Of a stretch of DNA of 64,000 bases, positions 8,101 to 17,982 are shown piece after piece. Numbering within the stretch: position 1 is the stretch's first letter; each line of letters opens with the position of its first letter. Under the pieces are notes generated by a model that was not told where the DNA came from, ran no database searches, and worked only from the letters and a program-made list of their open reading frames with translations. This DNA comes from Altererythrobacter aquiaggeris (GTDB taxonomy: Bacteria > Pseudomonadota > Alphaproteobacteria > Sphingomonadales > Sphingomonadaceae), in NCBI RefSeq assembly GCF_037154015.1, contig NZ_JBANRL010000001.1, forward strand, positions 2,562,839 through 2,626,838. The letters run 5' to 3'. Made by a program: the position numbers and the translations under genes.

Positions 8101-9504
8101 TTAATGTCCGGCGCTTGCGCCGCGCTTGATGCCTGACTTTGCCAACTGGTCATCTATTTGGGCAACCAACCGCTCCAGACCCGCCTCGCTATCGCTTTCC
8201 GCTCTGGCGACCAGCACATCCTGGGTGTTTGACGCGCGCAGCAACCACCAGCCGTCAGGCGTGGTAACCCTCACTCCATCCGTGCCGTCAACTTCCAGAT
8301 CCGTGGACGCCAAGCGCTGTTCAACTTCTGCGATAGACGCGAACTTGCGCGCTTCATCCACCTGAAATCGCATTTCGGGCGTGTTGATCATCTGCGGCAT
8401 ATCGCTGCGCAACTGCGTCACCGATCGGCCCAATCTGGCGCTGGCCGCGATCAGCCGGACACCGGCGTATAATGCATCGTCAAAACCGTAGTAATCATCA
8501 GCAAAAAAGACGTGACCGCTCATCTCGCCCGCCAAAGGTGCCCCGGTTTCCTTCATTTTGGACTTAATCAGACTGTGGCCGGTTTTCCACATGACCGGCG
8601 TGCCGCCGTGTTCCGCGATGTGTTCGAACAGCGCCCGCGAAGCTTTCACATCGGCTATAATAGTAGAGTTTGGTAACTTTTTCAGCAGGTCTTCAGCGTA
8701 AATCATGAGCAATTGGTCGCCCCATATCACCCGCCCTTCGCCATCGATTGCGCCGATCCGGTCCCCGTCGCCATCGAATGCAACTCCAAAGTCGAGGTTC
8801 TTGCGCGCGACCAACTGCCGCAAATCTTCCAGATTGGCTTCAACAGTGGGGTCAGGATGATGATTGGGAAAAGTGCCATCGACATCGGTGTAGAGCAAAT
8901 GATGCTCGCCCGGCAGCCGCGCGGCGAGCGCCTCGAGCGCGGGACCGGCCGCGCCATTGCCGGCGTCCCAGCCGATCCGCAAGGCGCCAAGATCGCTGTC
9001 CGCGATACCGTCCAGCCCGGTCAGCAAACGGTCGATATAGGCGGTGCCCACTTCGCGAGTTTCCACGCTGCCGGTTCCGTCCATCCAATCCCCCGCTGCG
9101 GCCAGTCTGCCAATGGTCTGGATGTCCTGCCCGAAAAAAGGCCGACCCTGAAATACCATCTTGAAGCCGTTGTAATTGGCGGGATTGTGGCTGCCTGTTA
9201 TCTGAATGCCGCCGTCCACATCTTCGGCTGAGGCTTCCGCATAATAAAGCGTCGGCGTGGCGACCATGCCAATTGTCACGACATCGCAGCCGCTGGCATT
9301 CAAGCCTTCGATCAAGGCACGTTCGAGAATTGGCGAGCTGACCCGGCCATCATATCCTACAGCAACTTTCGATCCGCCGGCCTGTTTTAGAAGCGTGGCA
9401 AACCCGCGCCCGATGGCGCGCGCATCGTCAGGGCCAAGCGTCTCGCCGATAATGCCGCGAATATCATATTCGCGCAGGACGGTTGGATCGAAGGTATGGC
9501 TCAT
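8101..9504 (-). CDS. pgmG: Phosphomannomutase/phosphoglucomutase
   Basis: Cytoplasmic enzyme of 467 aa that interconverts hexose 1- and 6-phosphates (mannose and/or glucose) for sugar nucleotide and exopolysaccharide synthesis. It starts with the family's REYDIRG motif. The catalytic phosphoserine loop TGSHNPANYNGFK is at about residues 103-115, the metal-binding DGDGDR loop at about 246-251, the sugar loop GEMSGH at about 328-333, and the C-terminal phosphate-binding loop RASNTQ. Sphingomonads use a bifunctional enzyme, PgmG, of this type; the gene name follows that precedent. The ATG follows GAGGAA. It lies 9 bp after the mini-DnaJ gene and is probably in an operon with mipZ. Confidence 0.92.
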   Translation of the reverse strand: MSHTFDPTVLREYDIRGIIGETLGPDDARAIGRGFATLLKQAGGSKVAVGYDGRVSSPILERALIEGLNASGCDVVTIGMVATPTLYYAEASAEDVDGGIQITGSHNPANYNGFKMVFQGRPFFGQDIQTIGRLAAAGDWMDGTGSVETREVGTAYIDRLLTGLDGIADSDLGALRIGWDAGNGAAGPALEALAARLPGEHHLLYTDVDGTFPNHHPDPTVEANLEDLRQLVARKNLDFGVAFDGDGDRIGAIDGEGRVIWGDQLLMIYAEDLLKKLPNSTIIADVKASRALFEHIAEHGGTPVMWKTGHSLIKSKMKETGAPLAGEMSGHVFFADDYYGFDDALYAGVRLIAASARLGRSVTQLRSDMPQMINTPEMRFQVDEARKFASIAEVEQRLASTDLEVDGTDGVRVTTPDGWWLLRASNTQDVLVARAESDSEAGLERLVAQIDDQLAKSGIKRGASAGH

Positions 9505-9513
9505 GGATGTTCC

Positions 9514-9801
9514 TCAGCGCCCGTCTGGCAATTCATCAAGCAGCACATCGCGCGCTGCAGTGGCTTCGTGCACCTGATCATTACGCCCGCCCTTGTCAGG
9601 ATGAACAAGCGTGACCAGCCGTTTATGCGCGTCGTTTATTTCCTCCCGGCTGGCGCCCGCGCGAACGCCCAGAGTTTTGCGGGCGCGAAACACAGCCTGC
9701 TGGCGTGCAGAAGTTGTGCCGAACATTTGCCATGGCCAACGCCCGAAGATCATTTTGCAGCCCGCGCACAGAAACGCGAGTATGATGACAGATTTCAGCA
9801 T
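9514..9801 (-). CDS. Short membrane-anchored J-domain protein
   Basis: Protein of only 95 aa. An N-terminal hydrophobic segment (residues 1-16) with a lipobox-like LCAGC suggests membrane anchoring or a lipoprotein. A minimal C-terminal J domain (about 37-92) contains the HPDKGG motif needed to stimulate Hsp70. There is no Gly/Phe region, zinc finger or substrate domain. It sits 3 bp after mipZ and 9 bp before pgmG on the same strand, so it is transcribed with them. Such mini-DnaJ proteins are common in alphaproteobacteria, but the client is unknown. If the hydrophobic segment is a true signal anchor, the J domain must still face the cytoplasm to meet DnaK, so a lipoprotein is less likely. 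Confidence 0.82.
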   Translation of the reverse strand: MLKSVIILAFLCAGCKMIFGRWPWQMFGTTSARQQAVFRARKTLGVRAGASREEINDAHKRLVTLVHPDKGGRNDQVHEATAARDVLLDELPDGR

Positions 9802-9804
9802 GGC

Positions 9805-10617
9805 TCAGGCTAACTCCAGTTCGGGATCGGACATCCTTACTTTGGGCAGTGCGAGCCCCGCAATCAACGAACGCAGTTCTTGCCGCGCAACCAGATGGCT
9901 GGTCCCCAGTTCGCCCAATTGCCCCTTATCAAGCAGTGTCAGTCCGGAGGGGAAAAGTTCGCGGTAGATAACCCGCTCCGACAAACCTTTTGCGATGCGG
10001 AAACCCACCCTTTTCGACAGCTCGTTCAGCGCCTTGTCAAGCCGCAGCTTGTTGCGCGCTTCGACGTGCTGCGTCCGGTTTCTGACAACGATCCAATCCA
10101 TTTCGCGCCGATTTTCGTCAATCTGTGCGCGCGAACGTTTGAGCCGGGCCTCCCAGATCAATTCCGCGTAAAAACTCAGCTTGCGAACCTTGAAAGTTTC
10201 CGCATCCACTTGCCCGATCAGATCGAAATCCACAAAACTGTCATTCAGCGGGGTGACGAGCGTGTCTGCTTCTGTCGCGGCGTGCCGCGCGAACGGATCA
10301 TCACGACCAGGCGTGTCGAAGATCAAAAAGTCAGCTTCTTCGCCTAGTCTGCTCGCCATCTCCTCAAGCTCGGCCACGGTGCTTCCTGTGAAGGTTTCGC
10401 AAATCGCAGTCGGCAAAGACACCTCGCGTCGCATCTGCGTCTCATCGCGGTTCTCGAGATAGCGGTGCATGGTGCGCTGGCGCGGATCGAGATCGATTGC
10501 CGCCACTTTGGCCCCGCGATAGGCCAGCGCCACCGCGACATGGACAGCAGTTGTCGATTTGCCGGTCCCGCCTTTTTCGTTGGCAAATGTAATCCGGTAG
10601 GGTTTTTGGCCTGTCAC
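9805..10617 (-). CDS. mipZ: MipZ, ParA-like division-plane positioning ATPase
   Basis: ParA/MinD-type P-loop ATPase of 270 aa that, in Caulobacter and relatives, binds ParB at origins and blocks FtsZ assembly near the poles. The deviant Walker A motif EKGGTGKSTTA is at about residues 14-24, DLDPRQ at about 42-47 and DTPGRDD at about 100-106. The C-terminal half matches MipZ rather than ParA/Soj (QIDENRREMDWIVVRNR). The start is GTG at 10617, with AAGGAA upstream. It is divergent from panC across 86 bp that should hold both promoters and it appears to head the mipZ-dnaJ-pgmG run. Confidence 0.92.
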   Translation of the reverse strand: MTGQKPYRITFANEKGGTGKSTTAVHVAVALAYRGAKVAAIDLDPRQRTMHRYLENRDETQMRREVSLPTAICETFTGSTVAELEEMASRLGEEADFLIFDTPGRDDPFARHAATEADTLVTPLNDSFVDFDLIGQVDAETFKVRKLSFYAELIWEARLKRSRAQIDENRREMDWIVVRNRTQHVEARNKLRLDKALNELSKRVGFRIAKGLSERVIYRELFPSGLTLLDKGQLGELGTSHLVARQELRSLIAGLALPKVRMSDPELELA

Positions 10618-10703
10618 GAAGCGTCTGTTTCCTTATGTCGTTGCTAGGGCGCGTTCCGGCCCGCTAGATAGATGCCGTTACACCTACCGGAGGGCACACA
10701 GCC

Positions 10704-11567
10704 GTGCAAACCATCACCAAGCTGGATTTGTTGAGAAAAGCAGTCGGCGAACTGCGAGCTGACGGCGCAACCATAGCGCTGGTGCCGACTATGGGGGCAT
10801 TGCATGAAGGGCACCTTACACTCATCCGCGAAGCCAAAAAGCGCGCGGACTATGTCGTCGCATCCGTATTCGTAAACCCTGCCCAGTTTGGAAAAGGTGA
10901 GGATCTCGAGGCTTATCCAAGGCAACTGGCCGAAGATTCCGCCGCGCTTGACGGTGAAGGAACTGCGCTTTTGTGGGCGCCCGATACCCGCGAAATGTAT
11001 CCGGACGGTTTCGCGACAAATATTGTGGTTGCCGGGGTAAGCGCAGAATTTTGCGGCGCGTCACGGCCCGGGCATTTTGACGGTGTGGCTCTGGTTGTCT
11101 GCAAGCTGTTCAACCAGGTGCAGCCTGATATCGCTATTTTCGGAGAAAAGGATTGGCAACAGCTCGCTGTCATCCGCCGAATGGCGGCCGATCTTGATCT
11201 GCGTCTGCCTAGCGTAACCAGGATCGTGGGCATACCGACTGTGCGGGAGAGCGACGGGCTCGCGATGAGCAGCCGCAACCGTTACCTTTCCAAAGACGAC
11301 CGTGCCGCGGCAGCCACTCTGCCCCGCGAAATGCGCGAGGCGATTGCCCGGATCGAGGATGGTCAAAGCACCGCATGTGCCTTGGGCGGATTGGAAGATG
11401 CGCTGCTGGGTGCAGGCTTCAACTCGGTAGATTACGCGGAGCTGGCGGATGCGGCTACACTGGAAAAACTTGAAAAGTTAGGCAAACAACCCGCCCGATT
11501 GCTGGTGGCGGCCCGGATCGGCGGAACGCGGCTGATAGACAACATGGCGGTTGGCGGAGCGGGCTAA
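10704..11567 (+). CDS. panC: Pantothenate synthetase (pantoate-beta-alanine ligase)
   Basis: Joins pantoate and beta-alanine with ATP to make pantothenate, the coenzyme A precursor. 287 aa, the usual length. The nucleotide-binding MGALHEGH motif is at about residues 30-37, and the KMSKS-like AMSSRNRYL is at about 188-196. The start is GTG at 10704 with CGGAGGG (10688-10694) upstream. The stop lies only 1 bp from the encoded CCA end of tRNA-Gly on the opposite strand. Confidence 0.95.
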   Translation: MQTITKLDLLRKAVGELRADGATIALVPTMGALHEGHLTLIREAKKRADYVVASVFVNPAQFGKGEDLEAYPRQLAEDSAALDGEGTALLWAPDTREMYPDGFATNIVVAGVSAEFCGASRPGHFDGVALVVCKLFNQVQPDIAIFGEKDWQQLAVIRRMAADLDLRLPSVTRIVGIPTVRESDGLAMSSRNRYLSKDDRAAAATLPREMREAIARIEDGQSTACALGGLEDALLGAGFNSVDYAELADAATLEKLEKLGKQPARLLVAARIGGTRLIDNMAVGGAG

Positions 11568-11568
11568 T

Positions 11569-11642
11569 TGGAGCGGGTAAGGGGAATCGAACCCCTCTAT
11601 CTAGCTTGGAAGGCTAGAGCATTACCACTATGCTATACCCGC
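11569..11642 (-). tRNA. tRNA-Gly (anticodon TCC)
   Basis: A full cloverleaf reads on the minus strand. The acceptor arms are GCGGGTA and TACCCGC, the discriminator is T (as expected for glycine), and CCA is encoded at 11569-11571. The T arm GAGGGGTTCGATTCCCC is intact. The anticodon stem CTAGC carries loop CTTCCAA, with anticodon TCC at plus positions 11608-11610. Confidence 0.97.
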
Positions 11643-11796
11643 TCTCTCGGCTGACGCGCCGCTTGCCACCGCAGCAGGCCATCCGTCAACCAGACATCGC
11701 ATCAGGTGCAAATTTATGGCGATATTTTTGCGGTTTTCTGCGACAAAGGCAATCTTTGTTTGCGGCTGGGCCCCAACGCACTAGCGTGCAATCGAC

Positions 11797-12711
11797 ATGG
11801 CAAGCGGTCTTACACATCTCGAACGGCTTGAGGCCGAAAGCATCCATATCATGCGCGAAGTGATAGCAGACGCTGTCAATCCGGTGATGATGTATTCGGT
11901 GGGCAAGGACAGTGCTGTCATGCTCCATCTCGCCCGCAAGGCATTTCACCCGTCCCCGCCGCCTTTTCCCTTGCTCCATGTCGATACAACGTGGAAATTT
12001 CAGGCAATGTACGAATTGCGCCAAAAGGCTGCGCAGGACGCCGGGATGGAATTGCTCATCTGGCAAAATCCCGAAGCAACAAAGCGCGGTATCAACCCGT
12101 TCGACCATGGTGCATTGCACACTGATATGTGGAAGACGGAAGGGCTGAAACAGGCATTGGAACACTACAGGTTTGATGCGGCATTCGGCGGTGCGCGGCG
12201 CGACGAGGAAAAAAGCCGGGCCAAGGAGCGGGTGTTTTCCTTCCGCAGCGCCAGCCACGTATGGGATCCCAAAAACCAGCGGCCTGAGCTGTGGAACCTT
12301 TACAACGCACGGAAATCAAAGGGGGAAAGTATTCGCATCTTCCCGCTTTCCAATTGGACCGAACTGGATATCTGGCAATACATCATGCTGGAGCAAATCG
12401 AGATCGTACCGCTGTATCTTTCGCAAATACGCCCGACCTATATGCACGAGGGCCGGCTATTTATGGCCGACGATGTCGAGCGGCTTGAAAAAGTGCTGGG
12501 GGAGCGCCCTGAGATTTCCGAGCGGTCGATAAGATTTCGCACGCTTGGCTGCTTCCCGCTGACAGGCGCTATCGAAAGCGATGCTGCAACGCTGGCAGAA
12601 GTCGTGCAGGAAATGCTGCTTACAACCACCAGCGAACGGCAAGGCCGGGTCATCGATCAGGATGACGGCGGTGCAGGTATGGAGAAAAAGAAGGCCGAGG
12701 GTTATTTTTGA
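11797..12711 (+). CDS. cysD: Sulfate adenylyltransferase subunit 2 (CysD)
   Basis: Catalytic subunit of ATP sulfurylase, which makes adenosine 5'-phosphosulfate from sulfate and ATP in assimilatory sulfate reduction. 304 aa, typical. The PP-loop motif [13 protein letters not shown] is at about residues 32-44, and the [16 protein letters not shown] signature lies mid-protein. The stop overlaps the start of cysNC by 4 bp (ATGA), so the two subunits are translationally coupled. The 154 bp upstream, after tRNA-Gly, is the likely promoter region; I saw no clear operator there. Confidence 0.96.
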   Translation: MASGLTHLERLEAESIHIMREVIADAVNPVMMYSVGKDSAVMLHLARKAFHPSPPPFPLLHVDTTWKFQAMYELRQKAAQDAGMELLIWQNPEATKRGINPFDHGALHTDMWKTEGLKQALEHYRFDAAFGGARRDEEKSRAKERVFSFRSASHVWDPKNQRPELWNLYNARKSKGESIRIFPLSNWTELDIWQYIMLEQIEIVPLYLSQIRPTYMHEGRLFMADDVERLEKVLGERPEISERSIRFRTLGCFPLTGAIESDAATLAEVVQEMLLTTTSERQGRVIDQDDGGAGMEKKKAEGYF

Positions 12712-14633
12712 TGACCAGGGCCGCCACTAGCTACCAAACCGAAGCGCTTGTTGCCGACGATATTGAAGCATATCTGGAGCAACATCAGAACAAGCAGCTT
12801 CTGCGGTTTATTACTTGCGGCAGCGTGGATGATGGAAAGAGTACGCTGATCGGGCGCCTGCTTTACGATTCCAAAATGGTTTTTGACGACCAGCTGGCCG
12901 CTCTGGAAGCAGACAGTAAACGGATCGGCACCCAGGGTCAGCAAATTGACTTTGCGCTGCTCGTCGATGGTCTGGCAGCGGAACGCGAACAGGGAATCAC
13001 AATTGACGTCGCGTACCGGTTTTTCGCCACTGGTAAGCGCAAGTTTATCGTCGCAGATACACCGGGCCACGAACAATACACCAGAAACATGGTAACGGGC
13101 GCATCGACTGCAGACGCTGCGGTAATCCTGATTGATGCGCGCAAGGGCGTGCTCGTGCAGACGCGCCGGCACTCATTTCTTGCCCACTTGCTTGGTATCA
13201 AACATCTGGTGCTTGCTGTGAACAAAATGGATCTGGTTGGCTATGACCAGAAGATTTATGACGAGATTGTGGCCGAATACCGCAAATTTGCGGACCAGAT
13301 CGGGATAGAAGACTTCACGGCGATCCCCATATCCGGATTTCTGGGCGATAATATTGCCAGCGCGCCTTCGCCTAATATGAAATGGTACCGCGGGGTAAGC
13401 CTGATCGAACATCTCGAAACAGTCGAACTTGCCAATCAGGAAGCACGAAAGCGCCTTTTTCGGATGCCGGTACAGTGGGTCAGCCGACCCAATCTCGATT
13501 TTCGCGGATTTGCGGGCCTGATATCCGACGGCCGGATAAAAGCCGGCGACGAAGTGCGCGTCTTACCATCGGGGAAGACCAGCAAAATCAAATCGATCGT
13601 CACATTCGGTGGCGACCTCGATGAAGCAATTGCAGGTCAGTCAGTAACGCTGACGCTCGAAGATGAAGTGGATTGCAGCCGGGGCGATGTAATTTCATCA
13701 TCTGATGTCCCGCCTGAATCTGCCGACCAGTTCGAAGCAACACTGGTCTGGATGAACGAGGAAGCAATGAAGCCGGGCCGCGGCTATTGGCTGAAACTGG
13801 CCACACAGACTGTTGGCGCGACGGTGCAGGAACCGAAATACGAAATTAACGTCAACACGATGGAACATCTCGCTGCAAAGACCCTGGGCCTGAACGCGAT
13901 CGGCGTTGCAGAAGTGCATACTGACAAGCCGATCACCTTCGAACCCTATCGCGACAGTAGAACCTTGGGCGGATTTATTCTGATCGACAAAATCACCAAT
14001 GCGACCGTCGCTGGTGGTATGCTCAATTTCAGCCTGCGCCGCTCACAAAACGTCCATTGGCAGCCAACCACCGTCACCCGGGAGGATCACGCTGGACGCA
14101 AGAATCAGCTGCCACGCTTGCTTTGGTTTACGGGTCTTTCCGGGTCCGGCAAGTCGACCATTGCAAACGAGGTCGAGAAACAACTGGCGTTGATGAACCG
14201 GCACACATTTTTGCTCGATGGTGACAATGTCCGCCACGGTCTGAACAGGGATCTCGGCTTTACTGAAGCCGACCGGATAGAAAATATCCGCCGGGTGGGC
14301 GAAGTCGCAAAGCTGATGACTGACGCGGGTCTGATCGTACTTACCGCTTTTATCAGTCCGTTCCGTGCTGAACGTGAAATGGTTCGCAGAATGCTGCCAG
14401 ACGGCGAGTTCATGGAAATCTTTATCAACACTCCGTTGGAAGTAGCCGAGAAACGCGATGTAAAAGGGCTATATAAAAAGGCCCGAAGTGGTGCGCTCAA
14501 GAACTTCACCGGTATCGACAGCCCCTATGAAGTGCCGCAAAATGCCGACCTTATCATAGACACGGCGCAAATGAGCCCTGCCGAAGCTGCGCGGTATATT
14601 ATTGGCGAGATGATTGCGAACGGCTGGCGCTAG
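12708..14633 (+). CDS. cysNC: Bifunctional sulfate adenylyltransferase subunit 1 / APS kinase (CysNC fusion)
   Basis: Fusion of 641 aa. The N-terminal CysN GTPase (about 1-450) has the P-loop [29 protein letters not shown] and NKMD motifs and energises ATP sulfurylase. The C-terminal CysC adenylylsulfate kinase (about 465-641) has the P-loop [11 protein letters not shown] and makes PAPS. The fusion is common in proteobacteria. It overlaps cysD by 4 bp and is followed 5 bp later by cysQ, giving a compact sulfate-activation operon. No frameshift is seen at the domain junction. Confidence 0.96.
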   Translation: MMTRAATSYQTEALVADDIEAYLEQHQNKQLLRFITCGSVDDGKSTLIGRLLYDSKMVFDDQLAALEADSKRIGTQGQQIDFALLVDGLAAEREQGITIDVAYRFFATGKRKFIVADTPGHEQYTRNMVTGASTADAAVILIDARKGVLVQTRRHSFLAHLLGIKHLVLAVNKMDLVGYDQKIYDEIVAEYRKFADQIGIEDFTAIPISGFLGDNIASAPSPNMKWYRGVSLIEHLETVELANQEARKRLFRMPVQWVSRPNLDFRGFAGLISDGRIKAGDEVRVLPSGKTSKIKSIVTFGGDLDEAIAGQSVTLTLEDEVDCSRGDVISSSDVPPESADQFEATLVWMNEEAMKPGRGYWLKLATQTVGATVQEPKYEINVNTMEHLAAKTLGLNAIGVAEVHTDKPITFEPYRDSRTLGGFILIDKITNATVAGGMLNFSLRRSQNVHWQPTTVTREDHAGRKNQLPRLLWFTGLSGSGKSTIANEVEKQLALMNRHTFLLDGDNVRHGLNRDLGFTEADRIENIRRVGEVAKLMTDAGLIVLTAFISPFRAEREMVRRMLPDGEFMEIFINTPLEVAEKRDVKGLYKKARSGALKNFTGIDSPYEVPQNADLIIDTAQMSPAEAARYIIGEMIANGWR

Positions 14634-14638
14634 GCGCA

Positions 14639-15397
14639 GTGTCCGGCATGGAAAGAGCCCAAATGAACGACGCTGAACTCGCAGCCCATCTGGCGCTGAC
14701 CGCCGGAAATATTTTGCTGAAGGTCCGTGACAGCGGCGTTTTCTCGGGCAAAGCGCTTGGCGTAGCCGGCGACGAAGTGGCAGATCGTTATCTGGTGAAT
14801 GCACTGCGCGCGCAGCGGCCGCAAGACGGAATCCTCTGCGAAGAAAGCAAGGACACTCTCGGCAGATTAGGAAGTTCGCGTGTCTGGATCGTAGATCCGG
14901 TGGATGGGACACGCGAATATGGCGAAGGCAGAGATGATTGGGCCGTCCATGTGGGGCTAGCGGTAAACGGTGTTGCCGAGGTCGGAGCAGTCGCTCTGCC
15001 AGGCTTGAACGGCGGCGTGATATTGCGAAGCGACCGGCCGCAAAACTTACCGCCGGCGGCGGCCCTGCCGCGCATCGTGGTCAGCCGCACACGCCCCGCG
15101 CCAGAAGCCATGTCAGTTGCAGAGACGCTTGGCGGCGAAATTATCGCCATGGGCTCCGCCGGGGCGAAAGCGATGGCCATTGTCCGCGGTGAAGCGGAGA
15201 TATATCTCCATTCCGGCGGCCAGCACGAATGGGACAGTTGCGCGCCCGTGGCAGTTGCAAGGGCGTACGGGCTGCATTGCTCACGGATCGACGGATCGCC
15301 GCTAAGCTATAACCGGAAAGATACCTACCTACCCGACTTGCTCATCTGCCGCCCCGAACTGGCCCGGCGAACACTCCGGCTTGTTTCCGAGATGTAA
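14639..15397 (+). CDS. cysQ: 3'(2'),5'-bisphosphate nucleotidase (CysQ)
   Basis: Inositol-monophosphatase-fold enzyme that removes phosphate from PAP/PAPS, clearing the by-product of sulfate reduction. Metal-binding motifs present are CEES (about 65-68), DPVDGTREYG (about 85-94) and HEWDSCAP near the C-terminus. It lies directly after cysNC, which fixes its role. The start is uncertain: GTG at 14639 gives 252 aa, and in-frame ATGs at 14648 and 14663 are plausible because the common fold begins near NDAELAAHL. A second family member lies at 41308-42093. Confidence 0.92.
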   Translation: MSGMERAQMNDAELAAHLALTAGNILLKVRDSGVFSGKALGVAGDEVADRYLVNALRAQRPQDGILCEESKDTLGRLGSSRVWIVDPVDGTREYGEGRDDWAVHVGLAVNGVAEVGAVALPGLNGGVILRSDRPQNLPPAAALPRIVVSRTRPAPEAMSVAETLGGEIIAMGSAGAKAMAIVRGEAEIYLHSGGQHEWDSCAPVAVARAYGLHCSRIDGSPLSYNRKDTYLPDLLICRPELARRTLRLVSEM

Positions 15398-15400
15398 AAT

Positions 15401-15985
15401 TCAGCCGCCAGGCGCCGGGCGGGACGGTGCCACCTTTGGCGCGTTGTCATCAATCGCTACCGTAATGTCGACCCTGCGATTGAGCGCGCGTCCCTTTTCG
15501 TTGGGACTGCCATCGGGCAGGGCGTTGGGCTGGACCGGGTTCTGCTCGCCGAAAGAAATTACGCGGATGCGGTCGTCAGCCACCCCGCGAGCGATCAACC
15601 AGTCACGAACGGCATCTGCGCGGGCTTGGGCCGCGCGCAGGTTTGCCGCATCCGTGCCGCCGGCATCACTATGTCCGCCCAGCACTACCGCCTTGCCCTT
15701 GGCGATTTGCTCGGAAGCCATGACCTTCCCCAACGCTTCAATCGCGGCGGAATCGAGAACGTCGCCGCCAGCGGGAAAGGTCACCGTTGTATTCAGCGGT
15801 TCCAGAATTTCAGGGATGCCTTTAATTTCCGCTTCAGGGGAAAAAATGGACGCAGTTGCCTGGGCTTCGGGCTCGTCAAGGACCGCGCCGGTCTCGTCTG
15901 TTTCAGGTTCGGTTTCACGTGGAGCGCGATCGCAGGCGCTCAACGACAGGCCGAGAATTGCTGCAATTACGATAGTTCGGGTCAT
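15401..15985 (-). CDS. OmpA-family lipoprotein
   Basis: Outer-membrane lipoprotein of 194 aa. A signal peptide with lipobox LSAC (Cys near residue 18) precedes an acidic, proline-containing linker. A C-terminal OmpA peptidoglycan-binding domain (about 65-185) has the GHSDAGGTDAANLRAAQARA and NRRVDITV signatures. The start at 15985 is preferred because AGGAAA precedes it and it begins a compact signal peptide. An upstream ATG at 16003 would overlap the antiporter stop by 4 bp and add six residues. It probably shares a transcript with the antiporter. It is convergent with cysQ, 3 bp apart. Confidence 0.88.
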   Translation of the reverse strand: MTRTIVIAAILGLSLSACDRAPRETEPETDETGAVLDEPEAQATASIFSPEAEIKGIPEILEPLNTTVTFPAGGDVLDSAAIEALGKVMASEQIAKGKAVVLGGHSDAGGTDAANLRAAQARADAVRDWLIARGVADDRIRVISFGEQNPVQPNALPDGSPNEKGRALNRRVDITVAIDDNAPKVAPSRPAPGG

Positions 15986-15999
15986 GGATTTTCCTGTTT

Positions 16000-17859
16000 T
16001 CATGCCGGCTGTTCACCCATTTCGCTGCGTTTGCCTGCACGCTTTTCAGCGGCCTCTTCCGGAGTTTTGGTCCTGGGCGGCGAGAACGATATGATGGTGT
16101 CACCGGCGCGTGGTTCCGGGCGAACGGCATGCGTAAAGAACCGCATGGTCCCGGTGGCCCTCAAGATAAGCAGCATATTGGCCGAATGTGGCAGTTTCTC
16201 CTGAGCGTCTTCAAAATCGAATTCGTCTGACAAGGTCGTTTTGCGAAAAACCCAACCCTCGGCTTGCCGGTCATTCACATCACTCACACCAAAACCGGAT
16301 TCGAACAGTGCACGGCCGCGAAGCGAAAGCGGCAGCGCGTGTTTGTCATTGTCATCACCCGCTTCGCCCAGTTGATAGACGGCATCGCGGCCGATTTCAT
16401 GGGCAAATTCATTGCACACCAAAGCGTTGTACGCTTCATTATCGGTGGCTGCGACCAGCACCTGGAATGGCGCCAGATCGAGATTGTGTTCGGTTGCCTC
16501 GTTCAGGATTTCGCCGTGATAATAGGGAATTCCCTTGGCCCTGGCCTGGGCAAGCCGCTGCCAGCTGGCATCGACCACCATGACCGGCGTCTTCAACGCA
16601 TGCATTTGTTCAGCCAGAGCGATGGCCCAAGGTGTGCTTCCGACTATCAGGAGGCCTGGACGGGTATTGCCTTTCACGCCCAGCCATTTCGCAACCAGAT
16701 TGACGGTGAAGCCGTGGGCGATGATCGTCGCCACGACCACAGCAAAACTCAGCGCAATAAGCGCATTGCCATCGGCATAACCAAGTTCCGACAGACGCAA
16801 TGCGAAAAGGCCTGAAATCGCAACCAGAACGATACCGCGCGGCGCGATCCAGGACAGGAACAGACGTTCATTCCACGGGATTGACGTACCCAGCAGGCTG
16901 ATGAGAATTGTCGCCGGACGGACGATGAAAAGTAGCGCGAGCAGAAAGAGGCCGAAACGCCAGTTCAGATAGACAAGTTCTTCGACTTTGAGCGACGCTG
17001 ATAGCAGGATAAATATCCCGGAAACCAGCAGGACGGCGATGTTCTGTTTGAAGGGATGAATACTGCGCAGACTGGAGACATTCATATTGGCCAGCGCGAC
17101 GCCCATCACGGTCACCGCGACCAGTCCGGCCTCGTGCTCGATCAGGTTCGACACTACGAAGACGCCGATAACCATGGTCAACAACACAGGGACTTTGAGA
17201 TATTCGGGCACTGCACCGCGCGGGAACGACCAGGCAATAAACTTGGCGGCTGCATAGCCGATCAGGCCCGCGATAATGGCGGCAAATATCATCGGCGGGA
17301 CTACTTCGAATACCGATGCGCCCGGATTTTCCGCTAATTTACGAAAATACTCATATGCAATGACAGCACATAGCGCGCCGGTAGGGTCATTGACGATTGC
17401 CTCCCACTTGAGGATCGCGGCCGGCCTTGTTTGAACGGAGGACTGGCGCAGCAGCGGTATGACGACCGTCGGGCCTGTAACTACCAGAATTCCGCCGAAC
17501 AGGACGGCAACCTCAAATTGTACCTTTGCAATATAGACAAGCGCAGCCGTGCCGAACGCCCACCCCAAAAGCACGCCAATCGTAGCAAGCCTCAGGACTG
17601 CGGAACCGGCATGGCGTAATTCACGAAGATCAAGGCTCAGCCCGCCTTCGAACAATATCAATGCAACGCCGATCGCCACCATAGGCTCAAGCAAGTCGCC
17701 AAAAGCGAGATCGGGATCAATCAGACCGAAAACAGGACCGGCAAGGAACCCTGCCGCAAGCATCAGGACGATGGCGGGCCAGCCCGTACGCCAAGCCACC
17801 CACTGTGCGCCGATCCCCAGCAGGCCCACGAATGCAATTACAAGTGCTTGTTCTTCCAT
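16000..17859 (-). CDS. CPA1/NhaP-type cation:proton antiporter with C-terminal nucleotide-binding region
   Basis: Integral membrane antiporter of 619 aa. The first 400 residues hold about 12 hydrophobic helices with the GGLSLDL and WEAIVNDPTGA motifs; the ND pair of the latter is the expected ion-binding site. A soluble C-terminal part (about 405-530) resembles an RCK_N/TrkA-N domain (LLIVGSTPWAIALAEQM), suggesting nucleotide gating. It probably exchanges Na+ or K+ for H+. The ATG at 17859 is preferred over a TTG at 17877 because GGGAG precedes it. Cation choice (Na+ versus K+) cannot be read from sequence. Confidence 0.88.
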   Translation of the reverse strand: MEEQALVIAFVGLLGIGAQWVAWRTGWPAIVLMLAAGFLAGPVFGLIDPDLAFGDLLEPMVAIGVALILFEGGLSLDLRELRHAGSAVLRLATIGVLLGWAFGTAALVYIAKVQFEVAVLFGGILVVTGPTVVIPLLRQSSVQTRPAAILKWEAIVNDPTGALCAVIAYEYFRKLAENPGASVFEVVPPMIFAAIIAGLIGYAAAKFIAWSFPRGAVPEYLKVPVLLTMVIGVFVVSNLIEHEAGLVAVTVMGVALANMNVSSLRSIHPFKQNIAVLLVSGIFILLSASLKVEELVYLNWRFGLFLLALLFIVRPATILISLLGTSIPWNERLFLSWIAPRGIVLVAISGLFALRLSELGYADGNALIALSFAVVVATIIAHGFTVNLVAKWLGVKGNTRPGLLIVGSTPWAIALAEQMHALKTPVMVVDASWQRLAQARAKGIPYYHGEILNEATEHNLDLAPFQVLVAATDNEAYNALVCNEFAHEIGRDAVYQLGEAGDDNDKHALPLSLRGRALFESGFGVSDVNDRQAEGWVFRKTTLSDEFDFEDAQEKLPHSANMLLILRATGTMRFFTHAVRPEPRAGDTIISFSPPRTKTPEEAAEKRAGKRSEMGEQPA

Positions 17860-17982
17860 GCTGCTCCCGATTGGCAATTGCTATATCTCACTGCCAATGT
17901 GCCGTTAGTGGCCGCCAGTCGAAACCGTCAGCCGCGAGACCTGATTAGTGGCGGTTTCGCAACTTGCTGACAAGCAATCAAA

